Source: Hyphomicrobiales bacterium
GTDB lineage: Bacteria > Pseudomonadota > Alphaproteobacteria > Rhizobiales > JALURZ01
Direction: 5' to 3'
Length of the DNA: 37,383 nucleotides
Assembly (NCBI GenBank): GCA_027058735.1
Contig: JALURZ010000041.1
Coordinates: forward strand, 1 to 37,383
How positions within the stretch are numbered: the stretch's first letter is position 1; the number at the start of each line of letters is the position of its first letter. Below, piece by piece: positions 31,890 through 37,383 of the stretch. The notes below the pieces were generated by a model. That model was not told the origin of the DNA and did no database searches. It worked only from the letters and a program-made list of their open reading frames with translations. Both the position numbers and the translations under genes were made by a program.

Positions 31890-33224
31890 TTACGCGCCGT
31901 CCTCTTCGGGCAGCAGCAGATTGAGAACGAAGCCCAGCACCGCCACCGGGATGATCGGCGTGGCCACGAGCAGTTTGAGCGTCGGCGCCATGCCGGCGGT
32001 GAACTCGGGCACCGCATAGATGCCCCAGCCGACAGCCAGGGACACCGCGATGATCATCAGGTTGCGCCGGGTGAGCGGCGCCCGGGAAATCAGCTTGATG
32101 CCCGAGGCCGTCACCAGCCCGAACATCATGATCGCCGCGCCGCCGAACACCGGATTGGGGATCGCGGTGATCAGCGCGCCGAATTTGGGCACCAGCCCCG
32201 CCGCGATCAGCACGAGACCCGAAATGGTCACCACATGGCGGCTCATGACCCCGGTATAAGCGATCAGCCCCACATTCTGGCTGAACGATGTATTGGGCAT
32301 GGCGTTGCCGAGCGCGGCGACGAGGGTGCCCAGGCCATCGGCCAGAATGCCGCCCTTGATTTCCTTCTTCGTTGCCTCGCGGCCCGCGCCGCCGACCGTT
32401 ATGCCGGAAATATCGCCGATCGTTTCCACCGTCGTGACAAACGCCATGATGGCCATGACGAGAATCATGGCGCCGGAAAACTCGATGCCGAACTGAAGCG
32501 GGCTGGGGATGGCGAACCAGGACGCATTGACGATGCTGTCAACCTTCACCAGCCCCATGGGCCAGCCGATCAGATAGCCCGCGACAATGGCGATAAAGAC
32601 GCCGGACGCGCCGATGAAGCCGGCAAACATGGTGCGCAGCGCGATGGCGATCGCGAGCACGAAGGCGGCCAGCGCAATATAGTACCAGGCGCCGAAATCG
32701 GGCAGCAGCCGAGGCACCGGATGGCCCCCCGTATACCGGATCGAGACCGCCAGCAATGTGGCGCCGATGGTGAGCACGACGAGGCCGGATATCAGCGGCG
32801 GAATATATCTGCGCACGGAGTCCACGAACATCGCCAGGATGATCTGAAAAATCCCGTTGAGCACCGCGGCGCCCAGAACGCCGGCCATTCCCATCGTCTT
32901 GCCGATGCCGATCAGCGGCCCGAGAAAGGCGAAGCTCGTGCCCTGAACCACCGGCAGGCGCGCGCCCACCGGCCCGATGCCGATGGTCTGGAACAGGGTC
33001 GCAACGCCGGCCATCAGCATCGCCGCCTGCACCAGGAAAATCTTCTGCTCAATATCCAGCCCCAGCGCATTGCCGATGATGAACGGCACGGCGATATTGC
33101 CGACCAGCATGGCCATGACGTGCTGAATGCCGAGGGGCACCGCCTCTTTGATGGGCGGCATATAGTTCGGGTCCTGCATTGGATCCGGTTCGATCCCGGT
33201 CCTTTTTTCCAGTTTCTTCGCCAT
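31890..33224 (-). CDS. NCS2 family uracil/xanthine permease
   Basis: A 444-residue inner-membrane transporter with about 12-14 spans, probably proton-coupled uptake of uracil or xanthine/urate. The N-terminal PPIKEAVPLGIQHVMAMLVGNIAVPFIIG and ARLPVVQGTSFAFL are family segments. The NCS2 signature reads SQNVGLIAYTGVMSR. GGAAIMMFGLVTASGIKLI lies near the C-terminus. Sequence alone does not separate uracil from xanthine specificity. The ATG is 33222-33224 with AGAGGGG a few bases upstream; a frame extended to 33362 has no conservation. A DUF1489 gene follows. Confidence 0.92.
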   Translation of the reverse strand: MAKKLEKRTGIEPDPMQDPNYMPPIKEAVPLGIQHVMAMLVGNIAVPFIIGNALGLDIEQKIFLVQAAMLMAGVATLFQTIGIGPVGARLPVVQGTSFAFLGPLIGIGKTMGMAGVLGAAVLNGIFQIILAMFVDSVRRYIPPLISGLVVLTIGATLLAVSIRYTGGHPVPRLLPDFGAWYYIALAAFVLAIAIALRTMFAGFIGASGVFIAIVAGYLIGWPMGLVKVDSIVNASWFAIPSPLQFGIEFSGAMILVMAIMAFVTTVETIGDISGITVGGAGREATKKEIKGGILADGLGTLVAALGNAMPNTSFSQNVGLIAYTGVMSRHVVTISGLVLIAAGLVPKFGALITAIPNPVFGGAAIMMFGLVTASGIKLISRAPLTRRNLMIIAVSLAVGWGIYAVPEFTAGMAPTLKLLVATPIIPVAVLGFVLNLLLPEEDGA

Positions 33225-33447
33225 CGCAATCCCCTCTTCCGCGGCGCGCCATACGCGCGCGTTCGCAAAGTATAGACTGCGAATCGGGTCGCGCCAAAGG
33301 CCGCGGCCCGCCTTGTGGAAACCTGGCGGCGGACAGGGCCGGGAAAACGCGGCGGCGGCCAAGTCTTCCCTTGCTCACCGCCGTCGGCAGCGGCTATGGC
33401 TGTAGGGGTTCTGATTCGTCTTGGGTTTTACGTTCGTTACGCGCCCC

Positions 33448-35481
33448 ATGGCCAATACGCCGGACCTGTTTGAAGACCAGCCCGCACGCGGTGATCCGCC
33501 CGCCGGGCCGCGCCGCGCGCGCCATCCCGCGCGCGGCCGCGAAGAGGCCTATACCGCCGCCGATATCGAAGTGCTTGAGGGCCTTGAGCCGGTGCGCCGC
33601 CGGCCGGGCATGTATATCGGCGGCACCGATGAACGCGCGATGCACCACCTGTTCGCCGAAGTCATCGACAATTCAATGGACGAGGCCGTGGCCGGTCACG
33701 CCGACCGGATCGAGGTGACGCTGGAAGACGACGGTTTCTTGAGCATCACGGATAACGGCCGGGGCATTCCGGTCGATCCGCACCCCAAATACAACAACAA
33801 GACCGCCCTGGAAGTCATCATGACCACGCTGCACGCGGGCGGCAAATTCGACAGCGGGGTCTACGATACCTCCGGCGGTCTCCACGGGGTCGGCGTGTCG
33901 GTGGTCAACGCCCTGTCTGAAACCCTTGAGGTGGAGATCGCCCGCGGCCAGACGCTGTATCGCCAGTCCTACACAAGGGGCGAGCCGGACGGCAAAGTCG
34001 AAAATCTGGGCAAGGTGCACAACCGCCGCGGCACCCGCGTGCGGTTTCGTCCCGACCCGGAAATTTTCGGCCAGAACGCGGCCTTCCGTCCGGCGACGCT
34101 GTACCGGATGGCGCGCGCCAAGGCCTATCTGTTCGGCGGCGTCGAGATCCGCTGGTCGTGCGCCGCCGCGCTGATCGGCGACAAGGATCAGACCCCTGAA
34201 AAAGCGGTGCTGCATTTTCCCGGCGGCCTGAAAGACTATCTTGCCGAACGCATCGAGGGGCGGGTGCTGGTGACCGGCGATTTTTTTTCCGGACAGGTCG
34301 GAAAGCCCGGCCGGCATGGCTGTGTGGAATGGGCGGTCGCCTGGTATGGCGGCGCGGAGGAGTTTCTCAATTCCTACTGCAACACGGTGCCGACCACCCA
34401 TGGCGGCACCCATGAAGCGGGCCTGCGCATGGCGCTGAGCCGGGGCCTCAAGGCTTATGGCGAATTGTCCGGCAACAAGAAGGCCGCCCGTATCACCACC
34501 GATGACGTGATGGCGTCGGCGGGCGTCATCCTTTCGGTGTTCATCCGCGAACCGGAGTTTCAGGGCCAGACCAAGGACAAACTGGCGACCAGCGAAGCCA
34601 CCCGCATCGTCGAGAGCGCCGTCCGCGATCATTTCGACCACTGGCTGACCGGCCAGCCGCTGCAGGCCAACAAGCTGCTCGACTGGGTCATCATGCGCGC
34701 TGATGAGCGCATCGCGCGGCGCCGGGAACGCGAGGTCAACCGCAAGTCGGCGGTGCGCAAGCTGCGTCTGCCCGGCAAGCTGGCCGATTGCTCGCAGCAG
34801 GCCGCGGAGGGCACGGAACTGTTTATCGTGGAAGGCGACAGCGCCGGGGGATCGGCCAAACAGGGCCGCGACCGCAAGATTCAGGCCGTGCTGCCATTGC
34901 GCGGAAAAATCCTCAATGTCGCCAACGCCACCACGGCCAAGATTTCCCAGAACCAGCAGATTGCCGATCTCGTTCAGGCCCTGGGATGCGGCACCGGCGC
35001 GCAGTATTCGGAAAGCGATCTGCGCTATGAAAAAATAATCATCATGACCGATGCCGATGTGGACGGGGCGCATATCGCATCCCTGCTGATGACTTTCTTC
35101 TTTCGCCAAATTCCACAACTCATTGAAAACAAACACCTCTACCTTGCCATACCGCCGCTATACCGGCTGGCGCAGGGCGGCAAGGTGGCCTATGCGCGCG
35201 ACGATGCGCACAGGGACGAACTGCTGAAATCGGAATTCGACGCCCGCAAGAAACTGGAGATCAGCCGTTTCAAGGGATTGGGCGAAATGCTGCCCCGCCA
35301 GCTCAAGGAGACCACCATGATGCCGGCGAGCCGTACATTGCTGCGCGTGCAGATCGCCAGCGAGGAGGCCGGCGCCACGCAGGACGCCGTAAGCCGGCTG
35401 ATGGGGAACAAGCCGGACGCCCGCTTCCGGTTCATTCAGGAACGCGCCCGGTTCGTCGGCAATGACGAACTGGATATCTGA
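33448..35481 (+). CDS. parE: DNA topoisomerase IV subunit B
   Basis: ParE is the ATPase subunit of topoisomerase IV, which decatenates daughter chromosomes. The 677 residues show the GHKL ATPase domain (VIDNSMDEA, DNGRGIPVD, GGLHGVGVSVVNAL) and the Toprim domain. There Glu462 lies in IVEGDSAGGSAKQGRDR and Asp535, 537 and 539 in MTDADVDGAHIASL. The C-terminal segment is SRFKGLGEM...LMGNKPDARFRFIQERARFV. The lack of the about 170-residue GyrB insert, the Toprim sequence AKQGRDRKIQAVLPLRGKILNV, and the Asp/Leu-rich N-terminus favour ParE over GyrB. ATG 33448 is preferred to the TTG at 33421. A 9-bp gap separates it from the lipoprotein gene, in convergent orientation. Confidence 0.93.
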   Translation: MANTPDLFEDQPARGDPPAGPRRARHPARGREEAYTAADIEVLEGLEPVRRRPGMYIGGTDERAMHHLFAEVIDNSMDEAVAGHADRIEVTLEDDGFLSITDNGRGIPVDPHPKYNNKTALEVIMTTLHAGGKFDSGVYDTSGGLHGVGVSVVNALSETLEVEIARGQTLYRQSYTRGEPDGKVENLGKVHNRRGTRVRFRPDPEIFGQNAAFRPATLYRMARAKAYLFGGVEIRWSCAAALIGDKDQTPEKAVLHFPGGLKDYLAERIEGRVLVTGDFFSGQVGKPGRHGCVEWAVAWYGGAEEFLNSYCNTVPTTHGGTHEAGLRMALSRGLKAYGELSGNKKAARITTDDVMASAGVILSVFIREPEFQGQTKDKLATSEATRIVESAVRDHFDHWLTGQPLQANKLLDWVIMRADERIARRREREVNRKSAVRKLRLPGKLADCSQQAAEGTELFIVEGDSAGGSAKQGRDRKIQAVLPLRGKILNVANATTAKISQNQQIADLVQALGCGTGAQYSESDLRYEKIIIMTDADVDGAHIASLLMTFFFRQIPQLIENKHLYLAIPPLYRLAQGGKVAYARDDAHRDELLKSEFDARKKLEISRFKGLGEMLPRQLKETTMMPASRTLLRVQIASEEAGATQDAVSRLMGNKPDARFRFIQERARFVGNDELDI

Positions 35482-35490
35482 AGACCGCCG

Positions 35491-36159
35491 CTATCCCTGC
35501 CGCAGCGGCGTCAGCCGGATTTCCACCCGCCGGTTCAGCGCGCGGCCCTCGCGGGTCGCGTTGGTGGCAATCGGACGGGACTTGCCATAGCCGCGAATCT
35601 GGATCCGCCGGGGATCGACCTGGCGCGCCGACAGAAAATCCGCAACCGATCTGGCGCGCCGGTCCGAAAGTTCCAGATTGGCCTGTTCAGAGCCGATACT
35701 GTCGGTGTGCCCTTCAATATCGATCAGCGTGCGGTCATATTCCTTGACCACCAGCACCACCGAATTGAGAACCTCGTAGAACCGGGGCTTGATTTCGGCG
35801 CGATTGAAGTCGAACGTCACATTGCCCGGCATGTTCAAGATGATGTAGTCGCCGTCGCGGGTCACGCTCACCCCGGTGTTCTGCAACCGGCGGCGAAGAT
35901 CGGCTTCCTGGCGGTCCATATAGGCGCCGACGCCGGCTCCCGTCAGCGCCCCGAGACCGGCGCCGACCAGTATGGCGGTACGGCTCTTGACCCCCGATGC
36001 TTCGCCGACAACAGCACCGACGCCCGCGCCCAGCAGGCCGCCCAGCAGGCCGCCCTTGCCGGCGCTGGACATTTTTTCCTCGCCCGTGAACGGATCGGTC
36101 GTACAGCCTGTTACCGCAAGCGCGAGAGCCACGCATGCCAGGGTCCGGCTTACCTTCAT
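35491..36159 (-). CDS. OmpA-family lipoprotein with glycine-zipper region
   Basis: A 222-residue outer-membrane lipoprotein. The signal peptide MKVSRTLACVALALAVTGC ends in a lipobox, with Cys19 as the lipidated residue. A glycine-rich zipper (GKGGLLGGLLGAGVGAVVGEASG...GAGLGALTGAGVGAYM) covers about 34-80. The OmpA-like peptidoglycan-binding domain (about 100-222) has FNRAEIKPRFYEVL, IEGHTDSIGS and ELSDRRARSVADFLSARQV, with the Asp and Arg that grip diaminopimelate, and NRRVEIRLTP. It resembles YiaD/Pal-like proteins that link outer membrane and wall. I start at the second ATG (36157-36159) because GAGG lies 9 nt before it; the first ATG (36168) would touch that site directly. Confidence 0.9.
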   Translation of the reverse strand: MKVSRTLACVALALAVTGCTTDPFTGEEKMSSAGKGGLLGGLLGAGVGAVVGEASGVKSRTAILVGAGLGALTGAGVGAYMDRQEADLRRRLQNTGVSVTRDGDYIILNMPGNVTFDFNRAEIKPRFYEVLNSVVLVVKEYDRTLIDIEGHTDSIGSEQANLELSDRRARSVADFLSARQVDPRRIQIRGYGKSRPIATNATREGRALNRRVEIRLTPLRQG

Positions 36160-36204
36160 GACAGTCATCCTCGTTGCCAGGCGGCCCGCCAGGAGCGGAG
36201 CCGC

Positions 36205-36227
36205 AAAAAAAAATCCCGCTGTGGCGG
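36205..36227 (-). terminator. Small hairpin and nine-T tract in the lipoprotein leader
   Basis: On the minus strand, CCGC-CACA-GCGG (36216-36227) is followed after two bases by nine T residues (36205-36213), which lies 45-70 nt upstream of the lipoprotein ATG. It is either a second stop for transcripts running from the small exported gene or an attenuator-like leader. The stem is only 4 bp, so function is uncertain. Confidence 0.35.
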
Positions 36228-36331
36228 CCCCTGCAACGCCACGTCACTGTAAACTGCGCGAATACGGCAGAATGATGATGCCGGTCAAGGGCTTGAATGG
36301 GGAAAAGCCGGATTTTCGCGGCGCGGCGGAA

Positions 36332-36376
36332 ACACGAAAACCCGCCGCCTGGATGTTCGGGCAGCGGGTTTTCCAG
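36332..36376 (-). terminator. Rho-independent terminator after the small exported gene
   Basis: AAAACCCGC (36337-36345) pairs with GCGGGTTTT (36364-36372), with further pairing possible inside. On the minus strand the right arm ends in TTTT followed by CGTGTTT. It lies just past the 36400 stop codon. The symmetry means it could work in both directions, but no plus-strand gene ends near it. Confidence 0.7.
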
Positions 36377-36399
36377 CATCGCTGAAGCCGCACAGGCCC

Positions 36400-36651
36400 T
36401 CAGCAATATGTCCGCCAGACCCATCTTTTGTGCATGTGGCGATGGCGCACATGCCAGAATTTCACGAGCACGCGCCGCGGGGCGCAGTAATAGCCGCCAT
36501 AAAAGCCGCCATAATAGCCGCCGAAATGGGCGAGGCCGCCGAAGCTGAGATTGACGCTGACGCCGGCATTGGCCTGGGGGGTATTGATGGCGCTCGCGCC
36601 GAGGGTGATGGCGAGCGCGGCGGCGGAAGTCAGAATAGCGTTCTTGAACAT
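36400..36651 (-). CDS. Small exported Gly/Tyr- and His-rich protein
   Basis: An 83-residue protein with a signal peptide (MFKNAILTSAAALAITLGASAINTPQANA, cut after ANA). The mature 54 residues have GGLAHFGGYYGGFYGGYY, then CAPRRVLVKFWHVRHRHMHKRWVWRTYC. It holds two cysteines and clusters of Tyr, Gly, His and Trp. I do not recognise a named family. Small exported proteins with a GY-rich stretch and a basic W/H tail are frequent in Hyphomicrobiales, of unknown role. Metal binding by the His/Cys cluster is a guess. GGAG stands 5 nt before the ATG, and it has its own terminator. Confidence 0.75.
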   Translation of the reverse strand: MFKNAILTSAAALAITLGASAINTPQANAGVSVNLSFGGLAHFGGYYGGFYGGYYCAPRRVLVKFWHVRHRHMHKRWVWRTYC

Positions 36652-36900
36652 GGGGGCTCTCCTTGGTCCAGACTCGACTTGTTCGAGTTGCGCGTTTCGG
36701 CGATCGAATGTCGCCTCTGCACATCAGACGCGCAACAAGCGGGAAAGGTTCAGATTTTTTTTGGATTGCGCCAACCGCCGCACCGAACATGGCAGACCGC
36801 AAGGCCCCGTGCACGGACTGCGGCACTCGCCGGCGCCTGCCCTGCTCCAGGTCTCTATCCGCATCCCGCCCCGGTCAAATCCGCCGGTAACGCACTGGCC
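36652..36900. other. Intergenic region upstream of the small exported gene
   Basis: No gene, tRNA or strong promoter is seen in these 249 bases. It should hold the promoter of the small exported gene and the end of the ZIP transporter transcript. The ORFs crossing it on the plus strand lack ribosome sites and resemble codon-bias shadows. Confidence 0.5.
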
Positions 36901-37383
36901 TCATATCTTGATGGCCATGGCCGTCAGATACATGAACACGATGCCGAAGACGAGCCCGCCCAGAGCGTAGCGGTCGAGCATGACGAATCCGTCTTTCTCA
37001 TCACGAACCGAATATGCCGCGACCTCGAACAACACCTGAAGGATCGCGCCCGTGGCGATCGCCATGGCAAGGGCCGCCCATTGCGGAGCGATCGCATAAC
37101 TGCCAAGCCAGATGCCCGGAATTGCGGGTGCGCCGGCAAGCAGGGCAAGGCCCGCAAAGACGATGACCGGCGGCCTGTTCTTGACCAGCGGCGCGGCAAT
37201 GGCGATGCCTTCCGTCAGATTGTGCACGGTGAAACCGATAACCAGAAACGCGCCAAGACCGGCCGAGCCGGCCGCAAGCGCGGTGCCGATCGCCAGGCCT
37301 TCGCTGAAATTGTGCAGCCCTATCCCGAGCGCGACATAGACGGCCAGCGCAAGGCCGCTCGGCCGGTCTTGGCGCGTTTCTGG
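36901..37383 (-). CDS. ZIP family metal transporter, C-terminal part
   Basis: The frame runs from the TGA at 36901-36903 to the right edge of the window, giving 160 residues without the N-terminus. The two metal-site segments of ZIP proteins are present: GLHNFSEGLAIG and FTVHNLTEGIAIAAP, with the paired His/Glu ligands of helices 4 and 5. At least five hydrophobic spans follow the usual ZIP order, ending FGIVFMYLTAMAIKI. The likely substrate is zinc or another divalent cation taken into the cytosol. A GTG at 37225-37227 inside the frame is an internal valine, not the start. About 100 or more N-terminal residues lie outside the window. Confidence 0.9.
   Translation of the reverse strand, partial: PETRQDRPSGLALAVYVALGIGLHNFSEGLAIGTALAAGSAGLGAFLVIGFTVHNLTEGIAIAAPLVKNRPPVIVFAGLALLAGAPAIPGIWLGSYAIAPQWAALAMAIATGAILQVLFEVAAYSVRDEKDGFVMLDRYALGGLVFGIVFMYLTAMAIKI

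Noticed and set aside
1..37383. tRNA genes, CRISPR arrays, insertion sequences or prophage genes
   Set aside because: I scanned for T-loop-like GGTTCGA stretches, repeated spacers and transposase or integrase motifs and saw none convincing. The only GGTTCG match, around 6471, lies in the structured island without a tRNA fold.

Overview
The window looks like a core-chromosome segment of an alphaproteobacterium. The DNA is GC-rich with strong third-position GC bias. It carries several alphaproteobacterial hallmarks: a divK-pleD operon, the division-plane ATPase MipZ, a PHB-granule phasin, a DUF1849/EipB envelope protein, a DUF1489 protein, and a DinB with the four-cysteine N-terminal extension seen in this class. 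No phage, integrase, transposase, CRISPR, rRNA or tRNA gene is visible. The gene set suggests Hyphomicrobiales or a nearby order; the genus cannot be named from sequence alone.

Layout. (1) 1-6.2 kb: an incomplete divergent reading frame at the left edge, then topA, rnr and a Nudix hydrolase joined by 4-bp overlaps, then rpmG. (2) 6.2-6.8 kb: a structured, gene-free stretch with a strong minus-strand terminator, a probable small RNA and an AT-rich island carrying a perfect CtrA-type site. (3) 6.8-9.5 kb, minus strand: a SAM methyltransferase, pleD and divK. (4) 9.7-12.6 kb, plus strand: HAD phosphatase, ROK sugar kinase and dinB, coupled by ATGA overlaps, meeting eipB end to end. (5) 13.5-17.4 kb, plus strand: hydroxyacid dehydrogenase, RidA-like protein, glycerophosphodiesterase, FemAB-like acyltransferase and HIT protein. 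(6) 17.4-22.7 kb, minus strand: exported hypothetical protein, azlCD, clpS-clpA and phasin. (7) 23.1-24.5 kb: a D,D-carboxypeptidase with a SPOR domain. (8) 24.6-30.4 kb, minus strand: J-domain membrane protein, VWA protein, mipZ and putA. (9) 30.6-37.4 kb: panC, DUF1489, an NCS2 permease, parE, an OmpA-like lipoprotein, a small exported protein, and a ZIP transporter cut by the right edge.

Functional themes are DNA topology and RNA decay (topA, parE, rnr), cell-cycle signalling and division placement (divK, pleD, mipZ, a possible CtrA site), proteolysis (clpS, clpA), envelope maintenance (eipB, D,D-carboxypeptidase, OmpA-like lipoprotein, FemAB-like protein) and metabolism (putA, panC, GDPD, hydroxyacid dehydrogenase). 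Most genes are ordinary housekeeping. The parts most worth a second look are the small-RNA/CtrA island at 6.3-6.7 kb, the VWA/J-domain pair beside mipZ, and the perfect palindrome at the left edge, which may be an assembly artefact.
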